Source of the DNA: Cyprinodon diabolis
Taxonomy: Eukaryota; Chordata; Actinopteri; Cyprinodontiformes; Cyprinodontidae
Assembly (NCBI GenBank): GCA_030533445.1
Contig: CM060083.1
Span: 28,508,666-28,572,665, forward strand
Direction: 5' to 3'
Length of the DNA: 64,000 bases
Shown: positions 47,995 to 61,990 of the stretch, one piece after another
Layout of the letters: every line of letters starts with the position of its first letter
Position numbering within the stretch: position 1 is the stretch's first letter
The notes under the pieces: generated by a model
Databases searched by the model: none
The model's input: only the letters and a program-made list of their open reading frames with translations
Told to the model about the DNA's origin: nothing
Translations under genes and position numbers: made by a program

Positions 47995-48830
47995 ATAAAA
48001 GAGATTTCTAGAATTTTGTTCTTTCATCTCTGGAATGTTGGAAAAATTATGGATAATCATGTCCAGGAGTGATGCTGAGAAACTAGTCCATGCATTTGTT
48101 ACTTCAGGTCTGGGCTATTGTAATTCTTTAGTATCAGGAAGTCCACAAACTGTAGTTAAAAGCATTCAGCTGATCCAAAATGCTGCAGCCAGTGTTCTGA
48201 TGATAATTAAAAACAGAGATCATATTTCTCCTATCTTAACTTCTCTTCGTTGGCTTTTTAGTTCAATCTTTAACGTTATGCTCTCTCTGCTTTTTCTCAT
48301 CATGGTAGCTACATCTGGTCTGTTCCACCTTTGTTTAAAGGTGTTGGAGTTTGGCCTGTTTTTCAGTGTAGTCCTGTTTCTCTTACTGTGACTAATTGTA
48401 TGTGCTCTCGCTCATCCTATGATAAGGGAGCTGGATCAGAGCTCATCTGCCTGGTTGTGTGCCTCCAGGACAGGGCCGCCTGTGGAGCTGGTTGACAGTT
48501 ACCTTTTGTATATTTCCTTCTTTCTGTATGTCTGCTTCTGTCTCTTTTAACCGCAGTCGGCCTCTGCAGATCACGGCTCACACTCGGCCTCATTCTGCTG
48601 GAGGTTTTTTCCTGTTAAAAGGGAGCTTTCCTCTTCACTGTTGCTACAAGCATGCTTGGTTTGAGGGATTGCTTTTGAGTCAATGAGTCGATGCAATCAG
48701 CAGGTTTCCCTTACATAGAAAACTTTTAACCAATCTGTCTGTATGATCTGGTTGAATTGTCTCTGAGATGCCTAAATATGACATGTGTTGTTAATTGGCG
48801 CTAAGTAAGCTGAATTGAATTGACAATTCA
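47995..48830 (+). mobile_element. 5'-truncated Rex1/L2-type LINE
   Basis: The C-terminal end of the reverse-transcriptase ORF (48015-48240) is followed by a 3' untranslated region matching 1-285 ('ttctgctggaggttttttcc', 'gttgctacaagcatgctt', 'tgacatgtgttgttaattgg') and a GAATTGAATTGA tail. The coding part just before the 3' region is shortened relative to the family. Confidence 0.88.
48068..48250 (+). pseudogene. Reverse transcriptase C-terminal fragment (CR1 superfamily)
   Basis: The chain SDAEKLVHAFVTSGLGYCNS, then a LVSG segment, IQLIQNAAASVL and HISPILTSLRW, is the signature of the end of Rex1/L2-type LINE reverse transcriptases, which copy their RNA into the genome by target-primed reverse transcription. 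The family usually has a D in place of the second G of GLGYCN and an R in NAAARVL, so this copy carries substitutions. The upstream palm motifs (YADD box) are absent, and after LRW the frame drifts into unrelated hydrophobic sequence. It is a dead fragment. Confidence 0.88.
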
Positions 48831-49223
48831 ACACATTACAAGGCACAATATACAAAACAAAAAAGGTAATCAGTAATCACGTCTGACCTCTGAATGAAGA
48901 GTTTATGTTTAAAAAGGACCCAGTTGGCCTCTCTGCTTTAGTGCCCTGTATGGAGAAAGCTGACTGACCAAATGTTGTTTTCCGCCCTGGTATTTGACAC
49001 TTCCCACTCTGAGCTCCTCTGGTTTTGCAGCCGACAGTCCTGAGAGGAACTACACACTCAGTGAGGACCAGTGGGCCTTGATGGGGCATGCATTTCAACA
49101 TCAATTTTAATTGAATAAATTAAGTAGTTAAATTTTTGACATCTCCCAAACTAACAGTGATGTGATCTAATCAGCTTTTTATTAAAGGTTTTCATGGTTC
49201 TGTTATAGACCATAATATTACCC
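48831..49223. other. No gene recognised
   Basis: Short interval between the LINE and the Harbinger MITE. A minus-strand frame at 48877-49104 has no domain. Confidence 0.45.
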
Positions 49224-49226
49224 TAA

Positions 49227-50063
<837 letters not shown>

Positions 50064-50103
50064 TAACTGTAGACAGTGTGGCCTGTGAGCATGAGCTGAT
50101 GAG

Positions 50104-50586
50104 TTAAAGCTACAGTGTGTAATTTTCAGCGACATCTAACGTCCAGACTGCAGACCGCAGCAACATGAACGTCTCCCCCCCACCTCTTCTCCCCCCCAAC
50201 AGTACGGCGAGCGTTACGGGACAAAATGTCTTCCACGACGTCCGCATCACCTACCTTCTCAATTGATGAGGTTTGTTTACATAGATAATTTTACAGATAG
50301 TATTTCATTAGTCTGTGTGTTCAGTACCGTCTCAGTTCATCTCTCTCAACTTTCCGTAGTTACTTTCGAGCGTAATGGGCGATCTCGCAATCGCTAGTTT
50401 GTTGGCTCTGCGCTGCCGTAGCGCAAAGATGTCTGCCTCCATGGCTGCGAGACCCGCTCCTATGTAATTATAAATAACGAATTCTAAGGCAACGCAAATA
50501 TTAAGGTTAAGAGGCTGAGCTCGTAGATGATGATAAATAACATAGTTATGTATAATATATTACATTTCTGTTTTTACCAACTTTAA
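50104..50586. mobile_element. Possible TTAA-bounded MITE
   Basis: It starts TTAAAGCTACAGTGTGTAA and holds 'cgacatctaacgtccagact' and 'gtaattataaataacgaatt', which I associate with an abundant fish MITE whose ends read TTAAAGG...ACACACTG. The right end is degraded; TTAA at 50583-50586 is a candidate. Support is partial. Confidence 0.4.
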
Positions 50587-50590
50587 AGAA

Positions 50591-51008
50591 TAGGAACTGA
50601 GGAAATAAATAGATTTTCAAAATACCTGTGGAAACATCCATAAAAAACTTCTAAGTTATGTTAGGCTGCAGTAATGCAAATATAGAATGAAGGATAATAA
50701 AATGATCATTATGTCTGACAAATAATTTATTTGAAATTACATATATTAATAATTTCAGTTGTTAATTGTATAATCACTCATTTCCTTATTGACATTATAT
50801 CTCAAAATCATTGTTTTTAATTCAATTCTCTTTATGTGGAAAGCCTTTAAAAGGAATTTCCTTCTTTTTATCAAGTGAAACAGATTTATCTATCATGATT
50901 GCTCAGCTAATAGTTCTAATTATCTAGTGGTTTATTAATATTTTAAATTCTAATGTAAACAATCTTCAGATACTGTAAAATCAAACCTTATACCTCAAAT
51001 GCTTTCCA
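50591..51008. other. No gene recognised
   Basis: AT-rich sequence before LTR G. Confidence 0.45.
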
Positions 51009-51013
51009 GTAGG

Positions 51014-51729
51014 TGTTGGGATCTGGAGATGTACCACCTTTCTCCAGCAGAGTGCGCTGTAGGTCTCCTGGGCTGGAGCCCTCCAGCACACCTGAGACGC
51101 ATCTACTCATCAGGAGACCTTCCCTTCATAAACAGCTGCCAGACCTTCCTTCGACGCCGCAGTGTTGACCTTAGTTTGGTTAGCAACCTGAGCCTCTGTT
51201 ACCTGAAAGAATCTAAGTTGTCTCTAAGTGAGAAAACTGGTTCTAACCTTCCTCTGTCATTGCTCACAGGAAACCTGTCTAGAGCCTGAAGCTCTGGGTG
51301 AGCTTAACCTGCCTTCCAGCCCTGGTGAGCCAAACCTGAAGATTCCTATTTTTGGATTTCCCCTGCTGCTCTCTGTGAAGAGCTGGAAACTCTGATCAAG
51401 GTCTGCCATTCAAAGTCAGAAGTTAGACGCTGCAGCTGCTTGAGTACTCTGCTGAACCAACAGTCTCTGGACCCAACGGTTCCCTCTCTCACAAAAGAAG
51501 CCTGGACCCCGTCAAGGTAGAATCAGAATTATCTAAAAGGACTCTTTAATCGTCTGCCTGCCCAGCTAATCAAACTATCATCTCTGCAGACTTCAGTGAA
51601 CCCAACCCGGACCTGTTCCAGATCCAGTTCATGTCTTTTGTGTCAAACATCTTTAATAAACTCTGTTAAACTTTTACCCAGCCTCCTTTGTGTTCTGCAT
51701 GTGGGTTTGATATTAAACCAATCATGACA
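51014..51729 (+). mobile_element. Solo LTR G with TSD GTAGG
   Basis: The 716-bp block starts TGTTGGGATCTGG and ends CAATCATGACA. GTAGG lies directly before (51009-51013) and after (51730-51734). A polyadenylation-type 'aataaactc' lies near 51655, then 'ttctgcatgtgggtttga'. No internal retrotransposon sequence adjoins it. The open frame at 50999-51289 is a chance frame crossing the LTR boundary. Confidence 0.87.
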
Positions 51730-51734
51730 GTAGG

Positions 51735-54183
<2,449 letters not shown>

Positions 54184-54275
54184 AAAACAATACATTTGGC
54201 CTTTTATGATTTACCGGTTCAGCAATGTTAGCTTCATAAAAGGTGACATCTCTGTACTATTCTCTGTCCATGAGA

Positions 54276-54462
54276 GTTGGCCTAGTGGGTTAGAGCAGTG
54301 TACTTGTTCCATCCCCACAGCCTCCACTCTGGGTTCCTGAGCAAAACCTTAACCCCTGAATGCTCCCGGCCCCACACAATGGCAGTCCACTGCTCCCCAA
54401 GGGGATGGCTTAAATGCAGAGAATTCATTTCTCCATTGTGGGACAATAAAAAGAAAAGGGAT
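54276..54462 (+). mobile_element. tRNA-derived SINE (same type as in LTR B)
   Basis: The head 'ttggcctagtgggttagagc' is a good A-box region. It is followed by 'aaaaccttaacccctgaatg', 'ccactgctccccaaggggat', 'ggcttaaatgcagaga' and 'ccattgtgggacaataaaa'. The B box is poorly preserved, apparently through a small deletion. Confidence 0.78.
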
Positions 54463-54474
54463 TTACATTTTTTT

Positions 54475-55683
54475 TTTTTTTAAGTCTTGCACAAGAGCAT
54501 CCTGGCACATAAGATCACAAGGTATTGCATCAAAAATCCTTTCTGGAAAGTAAGGGGGTGATCATATCAAGGCCCATCTCTCAGTAGAAGCATGCAGTTT
54601 TTTTAAGAATTAGACTACTAAATATTTTCTCTGCTGATTTGGACCACCATGGTTTTGATTAGATGTGTGCTAAGCATGATTCTTCCAACAACTGTATCAC
54701 CAGAAAAGCCTACATTATATTAGCAAGCTGTGCAGTGGGTCTGTGACTTCCACTTTTCTGGCAATAATGTTCCATATTTTACTCATGAGGGTAAACAGGA
54801 CAACAGGAATGTAGTTGCACCTGTTTTAAGGACACAATCTGTCATGCCATTCCAACTCAATAAGTCCTTCTCCATTTAGTTTTTTAGCAACATATTTATT
54901 CCTGAAAGGTCATTTCCAGCTAATGTTTAACATATGGTGGTTTGAAGGAAACTAGTGATAAAAAAAAATCTGCAGCTGAAGTGTACACTTCTCTAGTTCA
55001 TTTTGCTCTAAACTTGGAAAAAAGATCAGTTACTGCAGCAGCAAAATACTGTGTGTGAACTTCAGGAGGAACATCTGGAGAGGACGGCTTATGGTTTATT
55101 TGTTAAAGAAATCTGTTGACAGTTTTTGGAATTTTGTTAAACAGAAGCTTTTTTTTCCTTTGTGTAGTTTTATGCTCATGACGAAATCGAATCAATCTAG
55201 CAGCTTATTCATTGTTAGTGCGATCTGTTGCAGCCATGGTTTGCACTATGTTATGTCCTAGTCCGTCAGTTTTGGGTATATTGTTCTAGAATACTACCTG
55301 GTTAACTTAACTACCTGGTATCTTTTTTTAATGGAGCAAAAGATACAATATTTAATAAGAACAGAGGTGGATGGTCCAGTCCAGAGAGTAAAAACCCATG
55401 CTCAGTTTTAATTCATCCTGTTGCTTAACCAGAGGATCTGTGTTGTGTGACTGGAAATGGAAATAGTTGAAATTAATCTCTGTACAGGCTTTTTTTCTTT
55501 CTGGACCTGGATTATTCACCTCTGCATAAGAGGGGGGAGAAAAGACAAACTAGAAAAAAACACAATTTTAGCATGCAATCTTAACTGGATCTTGTCCTAT
55601 TTATCCAAATCCACTCATAACTTCTTGACAGTTAATAATATGTATGATTTTCAGCTTAAGTACACTAAGTTCTGTTGTATATC
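54475..55683. other. No gene recognised
   Basis: AT-rich sequence, T run at 54469-54481. The open frame at 55055-55261 has no domain. Confidence 0.45.
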
Positions 55684-55911
55684 CATCAGGGTCACAGGGG
55701 CTGGTGTCTGTTTCCAGCAGTCTATGGGTGAAATGCAGGGTACACCCTGGACCAGTCACCAGTGCATTGCAGGGTAACACAGGGACATACAACAATGCAC
55801 ACACACACACAAGTTTAGAGATGCCATTCAAAATAAGAGTCATATTTCTGGACTTTAGTAGGAAGCCAAAGCCAGAAAACCCAAGCATGCACAGGAAAAA
55901 CATGCAAACTC
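55684..55911 (-). mobile_element. tRNA-derived SINE, 3' part, minus strand
   Basis: The reverse complement of the family seen at 5.07-5.40 kb: 'gcagggtacaccctggacca', 'caccagtgcattgcagggta', a CA repeat (55796-55811), 'tctggactttagtaggaagc' and 'aaacatgcaaactc'. It continues at 56409 after an insertion. Confidence 0.82.
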
Positions 55912-56408
55912 ATTCCGTAAAAATTCAAAAAATATCCACTGGATTTGGTTATCAAGATTTGAAGACGTTTCGCCACCTCTCCAGGAAGCTTTCTCAATTC
56001 AAATGTCTGGATCCGCAGTGAGTTTGAGTCTTATATGGACAAGGCCTTGTATTGCTTGGAAACATGCAAATGGTAACCGATGAATGGGTCGTTTAGTTCC
56101 ATCGTTAGCCTGTAATATCTGAACCTGTCTATGATTCTAGGGGTCGGTCGTTAAAGGGGGGATTGCCATTAAGGGGGGGATTGTCTCCTGTAATACCTGA
56201 AACCTGTCTATGATTGTTAAGGGTCGGTCGTTAAGGAGGTATTGTTCACCGGCTGGAGCGGGTAGGTCCCTCATTCCTCTGTGATGGGGTGGGGGGTTTG
56301 GTGATATCTGGAAGGGATCATGTCTATGATTGAATTGTATGCATACAATTCAATTGAATTGTATGCATACAATTTCTATGACCTGGATGACTGAGAACCT
56401 TCATCAGC
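55912..56408 (-). mobile_element. Retroelement-like repeat, copy 2, nested in the SINE
   Basis: A 497-bp insert is bounded by a 13-bp direct repeat, AACATGCAAACTC (55899-55911 and 56409-56421), which is SINE sequence duplicated on insertion. This fits target-primed retrotransposition. The left part matches 2309-2640 in order. On the minus strand a coding-like text includes HHRGMRDLPAPAGEQ and LLNDRPL. The right part holds the double palindrome at 56332-56374. A Penelope-like origin is possible but not shown. Confidence 0.65.
56332..56374. repeat. Two adjacent copies of a 20-bp palindrome
   Basis: GAATTGTATGCATACAATTC (56332-56351) is its own reverse complement, and an 18-bp core of it recurs at 56357-56374. 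Confidence 0.9.
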
Positions 56409-56447
56409 AACATGCAAACTCCATCCAGAAAGACCCTTGGCTGAGAA
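56409..56447 (-). mobile_element. tRNA-derived SINE, 5' remainder, minus strand
   Basis: 'catgcaaactccatccagaa' and 'agacccttggctgagaattg' continue the SINE interrupted at 55911. Its tRNA head is missing, replaced by a LINE tail. Confidence 0.75.
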
Positions 56448-56530
56448 TTGACTGTATTGTCTCTGTAAAGTGCCAAGTTGAGATGGCATGTGTTGTGAAA
56501 TGCCGCTATAGAAATAAACTCAAAACATAA
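56448..56530 (+). mobile_element. Short Rex1/L2-type LINE tail
   Basis: 'gactgtattgtctctgtaaa', 'gagatggcatgtgttgtgaa' and 'gccgctatagaaataaactc' match the last 70-80 bases of the LINE tail seen at 1-285. Confidence 0.75.
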
Positions 56531-56724
56531 ACCTTATACTTGCAAATTAAACTTTTCCCACTGAAATGTTCAGTAGGTAGCTTCCTTCAGAGCCTATTGA
56601 CTGAAATATCACAAAAATAATTTAAAACTTTTATTATACATCCAAAGGCTTTTTATCTACAACATGTGTTTTTGGGCTGTTATTTAACAAATCGGTACAT
56701 ATTTTGGAACTAGAAAGTTGCACA

Positions 56725-56800
56725 GACTAGGCATATATATTTATATTCAGCCACAATTACTCAGTACTTTGTTGAACCAATTTCAGTTGCGATGTATGTG
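56725..56800 (-). mobile_element. Tc1-like remnant
   Basis: 'tttatattcagccacaatta' followed by 'ctcagtactttgttgaacca' and 'atttcagttgcgat' resembles the zone near the end of a common fish Tc1 element, read opposite to the transposase. It is short and decayed. Confidence 0.5.
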
Positions 56801-58589
56801 CGGAACAACCAAAAGACCTAACAGTACATAAGAAACCTGGTTGTAGTTTTGTGCTCAGGTCTAAATTCTGACAACCCCATTAAGTCTATTGCTAAATCAG
56901 CTTATACCACGTTAAAGTGGCAAAACAAAAGGTTTATTGGCAAAACAGGACACATACCAATGATTTTAAATGGATGGACGTATCACACTCCCACTGCTAC
57001 CATCTTTTTTTTTACCTCTGTTGTGGCATTAGCCATCCTCTACTGTTAATTTTGTTAAAGCAGCAGCTCATCAGTAGCTGAAAAGGAACAGTTAGATAAG
57101 TTCAAAAGGGAGGCCAACTCCTCACCAGATTATGCCCTCAGCAGATGTCCAGCTAAGGGGAAGTGGACTTCCATAAAATGTGATTTTCACCTCACCAATC
57201 TCTCCACCGCCCCCAGATAATAAACATTTCATAGTACTAAGACTCACTTGTATAGCAGTTGTTGCCATGTAGCAAAAAGGGTTGCAATTAACCAAACTAG
57301 AGGAATAACTTTACGGTATATGAAGGTCAAACAGAAGGAAAAGTCATCAATAAAAAACCAAAGAAAGAGTGCCAGAAAAGGTGGGATGGGGGGAGCTTAA
57401 TAAAAAGGGTAAGATTTGAATATAAAGGATAAAATCTAAAATTTTAAAAATATAAGATATATATATATGAGATTTTATTATAAGATTTTATATATTGGAA
57501 TATCTGAAATATGAGAAAGAAGATCTAAGATGATAGAATTTAAAAAGATTTTTAAAAAGCAGGATCATAATTAACACATTGGGAATGATAATTTTAAGCC
57601 AACATAAGAAAAAGAAAAAACTCATATTTAAACAAAAGAAATTGAATTATGAAATTAGATTTTATTGTAAATTACTTATATAAACATACTTAAGATACTT
57701 AACCATCATGAACCAGACTTTATCTAGATGGTGCAGTGATGCACACCTTCAGTTTCCCAAGAACAATGGAAGAAAGAGGAGACCTGATGACAGAAAATAC
57801 AGAATAATAGAGTCAGTTTGGTTCTAGGATAAACTGCAAATTAAATTCACAAATCCAATCGCCCTTTTCCCAAATATATACTTAAATATTTAATGTTTAG
57901 AAGCTCCAATTGTAAATAAATACATGAGAAAAATACAATTAAAGTCTGTGTATAACTCTTAGCTAGCCTTGCCCCCCTCTCAGGCTATACACATTTTATT
58001 TGAGTATGTCATTTTTTTATCTCTGTACAGTATATTTTCTTCTTTTGTAAACTTTTCCCATACTTACTGCTAAAACATCAGTATTTCTCCACTTTGGGGT
58101 GATGAGGGATTAAGCCATTACCTCAACAATGTCTTTATTGGTTTCTCTAAAAATCAATAAATAGGATAAACTGCATTTTATCCAAAATGCTACTGCAACA
58201 GTTCCCCATTTGAAAATCCTGCCATTTGTCTATGAAATAGGTCTTGGGATAGATATTCATTTCTGAGAAGCTTTTCAAGTATGAGCTATACACATTTGAA
58301 TAAGGACTTTTGTTGATGTTGTTGTTGTTGTTGTTGTATATAGCAACTTTTGACAATTAAGATCAATGATATGTTTGAAAATATTTGCTTATCCCTTTAA
58401 TATCTGTATTTCAACATATCGGCTTTTATGATTGGTTTTAAGCTCATGGTTATTTTCTATTGTGTATTTCCTTTGTTAAAAAATATATTGTGTTGGATTG
58501 TATGTGAATGGTGCTATAAAAGACAATGTTGCTTTTTCTAAAAACTAATATTTTTACATAGTCCTACAAAATACCTCAAGATCACTCAG
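56801..58589. other. No gene recognised; (TTG)n at 58312-58336
   Basis: AT-rich, apparently unique, with a short GTT/TTG microsatellite at 58312-58336. Nothing else is identified. Confidence 0.45.
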
Positions 58590-58599
58590 TTCCACTTTT

Positions 58600-58870
58600 G
58601 CCAGATATTCATCAGATTTATATGGACTTCTATAACTGCTCATACAGTGTGTTTTTTACATGACTGCCTTGTATAAAGCTTTATTCATCTTCCATCAATT
58701 CAACTAAACATCCATTTCCCTGCAACATAATGCTGCCACCACCAAGTTTCACCATTGAGATCATGTGGTATTTGTATCTGTAAAACATGCTGCAAAAATG
58801 TAAGTAGATATATTTTTAATAAATTTAGGTATGAATAAACTTCTGAGTGTAATAACTTAATAGGCAATGT
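58600..58870 (-). mobile_element. Tc1 transposase-region remnant
   Basis: 'ccctgcaacataatgctgcc' and 'accaccaagtttcaccatt' on the minus strand encode VKLGGGSIM, the conserved segment before VWG in Tc1 transposases. The flanks are too decayed to show termini. Confidence 0.65.
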
Positions 58871-59394
58871 ATTTATATGCTTAGATAAGAAAAATATTTG
58901 TACTTGTCCACATACAAGGCAGTTCTTCTACAGAAACATAATTTTCTTCCCGACCTGGGAAGTGCAGACCGGTTGTAAAAACATGAAGGACAGCCCAGAA
59001 ACACATGCTGTCTCTGAGAGCTTAATATGTCTTATTGATGACAGGTCAGTGTCTCTGAGGAAACCTACGATCAATGGAACTTGACCCTCTTAAATATCAG
59101 CAGTGCTGACATCCCTCTTGAGTCTATGCTTCTCCCAATAAGGATTGATAGCAGCAATTTTGCACTCCATAGACAAGTGGCTGCTGTTAGTTCCTCATGC
59201 TTTATACTGATGATGCGGCACATTGTCCCGTACAATCTGTCAGTTTCCTGTTATGCTTGATTATACAGTGATCTCAGTGATCACTCAACCATCACCATAA
59301 AAGAAAGTCTAGTGATGACATACTGCACTGGAATTTTGTTAAGTTTATGGACAAAAGCCTGGTTTATTGCACAGGAAACATGCACAGTACCTTC

Positions 59395-59800
59395 TAAAAG
59401 TGCTTTTATTTATGTATGTTTATTCTTTGTTACAGTTATATGTCTCAATTAATCAATCAATTCATATAGTTATTTATTTTTTTATTTTATGTGATAGACC
59501 AACAAAAAATGGTGCATACTTTAGCAGTAGAAGGAAAATGTTTTAAATATTTTTTATAAAGATAATCTGACAAAACACTGCATAGGGGAGAGAACACTTC
59601 ACCGCCATATACAATACTGTATTTTTGGCAATATCTTGTTGTTGGGATGCTTTGTTACAGTAGGGTCATAGAAGCTAGTCAGCGTCCATAAAAATGCAGA
59701 TGAAAATAAATATAAGAAAAGTCTTCAACACAATTTATAGAGTGAAAACAAGCAAAGACCTGTGTGAAGGCTCTTTTTTAATAAAATTAGACATTCAGCC
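59395..59800. mobile_element. Tc1-like terminal remnant
   Basis: 'tatgtgatagaccaacaaaa', 'atggtgcatactttagcagt' and 'agaaggaaaatgtttt' resemble the subterminal noncoding zone of a common fish Tc1 element. It could belong to the same broken copy as 58600-58870 or to a separate one. Strand and boundaries are uncertain. Confidence 0.5.
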
Positions 59801-60426
59801 AAAGTAAAAATTTACTGATTTGTTAAAAACACATTTGTGTTTGAGTGATTTAGTTAAAATAAATCTCAAAATCACAGATGGTTTCCCTCCCATCTGAAGA
59901 AACATTGGGTAAATTCTCAAAGTCTGCATTGGCAAATCTGGTCAATATCTCAAAAGGTTTACAGATGTATTTTTAATATATGGTTATGTAGTAAATGGTT
60001 ACTAAAGAACTTCATAACAAATAAAATAGAAATCCACAATTAGACATAAACATACCTTTTTGAAACAAAATATGCATGAAAAAAAGATCCTTTTTTACAA
60101 CAAAAAAAAGTTTATATAGTCTTTTTTCTTTTCAGAGATGCAAGACTGAATGGATATTTGATTTTATCCTAAAGTACTGTAATTTGTTATCTATTTACTA
60201 TTTGGAAATCAGTCAGTTTAATCATTTTTTGGTTTAAAAACCTTAAGAAGTACTCTCACAAACCTTGTATTGACCCAGATGTGGTTCAGTCCATATATGT
60301 CCTAAGACTTGATTTACAGTTTTTCCTCAACCAGTAGTTTGCAAAATGCCCTGCAGTTCTAGTTCTGAAATTACTTGAAAAAGAATCTCCTGAACTGCTC
60401 AGAGCAATATGCCACATTTACACCAG

Positions 60427-60996
60427 CCCCCCTGAAACCGATCGGTGTCAAGTTCGGACCGTGCTTTGATCAGTTAACCGTTCCAAGCTCGGTTCATGCA
60501 ACCATTTACACATCACGCTAGCACGCTTTCTCGCATCCTGTCGTCCACGATACTACAGCTCTCAAGGCGAAAGTTAAGCAAACAAAATGACAGTGCCCGT
60601 AAAACTCAGGAATGTATGTGCCTGGATTGCGTCCTCCGCCCAAATTTCAATCAGAGCCTCAGCACCATCACAGGTCACACCACGCTCTTTTGATGCCAAT
60701 TATTATTAATAGGCAGAGAAGACATTCGTGTTGTGAAAAGGTTGAAGAGATCTGTGAATTGCAAAGCCGGAAAATCCACAAAATGGGTCAGATGTAAATA
60801 GTAGATGACGAGGTCTGCTCATGCGCTCTTTGTTAACAGAGAACCGAGCCCCTACTGAACCGTGCCGACCCTTGCTGCTGAACTAGCACTAGATTCAGCT
60901 AGGTTGTGTTGTGTCTGGCACAGCCCGGTTCCGTTGCCTTCCATTTATACTCAACAGTTACGGTGCTTGAACCATTCTTTGGACGGTTTCAAGGGG
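60427..60996. mobile_element. Possible decayed DNA transposon/MITE
   Basis: CCCCCCTGAAACCG (60427-60440) and CGGTTTCAAGGGG (60984-60996) are inverted, and both flanking zones hold 'ccatttacac'- or 'ccatttatac'-like motifs and GC-rich 'accgtgcc'/'gaaccg' segments unlike the AT-rich surroundings. No target duplication was confirmed. The open frames at 60496-60797 have no domain. Confidence 0.4.
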
Positions 60997-61539
60997 TAGT
61001 GTACAGTATGTGAGTATTGTTGAGGTTCTGGATGATCACAAAGCAAATTTGATAAGGTGTGAAGATAACACATGGAGCAGAAAAACCAAAATATGCTTAG
61101 GAAAAGAAAAATGTATTAATAACTGTTGACACAATAAACTGCACCAGTCTTTTTATTACAGTTTTAAAGTGTTAGTCTTCTAATTAATGTAATGTGTAAA
61201 ATTTGGGTTCGGAACTCTAAGGTAAAGTTTTTTATCCTTATCTGAGGTATCTTGTATCTCTAGCAGTTACAGTAAACACCCAGCAGCTACTGAGTGTCTA
61301 AACCAGGAATCCTAACAAAGTCATTGACCTTTTCTGTGACGCTGACAATATTTCAGGTTGCACAAGGTCCAAACTGCTAAAGCTATAAGCTGTAGGATGT
61401 AAGTTTTGTGCCATGAGTAATACTCTATTCTTCCAATCTCTGACAAGCACATGTTCCATTCCACCTCCTTGATACACTTCTTCTCAAATTGAATTCTCTC
61501 CTCGACTTTCTTGTTTGTTATTTATTCACACTTGGTAAC
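60997..61539. other. No gene recognised
   Basis: AT-rich sequence between the possible MITE and the next block. Confidence 0.45.
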
Positions 61540-61990
61540 GCCGCTCCTTACAGGGCACTCATCCTCTTTTACTTTCACCAATAAAGCATTCTCGTGTGAC
61601 ATGACTTCGGCAGCAGCTCCAAAAATGGCTTTCTGAGGTCAACACGGGTAGTCATCTGAACTGTTTCCCTGCTGAGGATGTAATGATCAAAGTTTGTGTG
61701 CCGCAGACTTAGAATAATTTACAGAAACCGCAGGTGCCCCTGGCCATCACTCAGTAGGGGGGATTCGCTTATCTTTGCTCAGACCAATTATATGACCCGA
61801 TAAAAAAAAATACAATTGTCGTTCGGTGCCAGTGGTTTCCCAAATAAATAAGTGCATAATGACCCTCTCACTCCCCCTTTTCAGCTTAATTAGGAGGGAA
61901 CAAATTTACTGGATGGATGACAGGCTTTGAATCTGAAACAGCAGACTGCCAGCTTTTTATTCTCTGAGTATATTGCTGTGTGCAGCTGCT
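61540..61990. promoter_or_regulatory. Possible conserved noncoding element
   Basis: Balanced, non-repetitive block: 'gtaacgccgctccttacagg', 'cttcggcagcagctcc', 'gattcgcttatctttgctca', 'ttcagcttaattaggaggg'. No transposon termini or domain-bearing frame were seen. Conservation was not tested. Confidence 0.3.
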
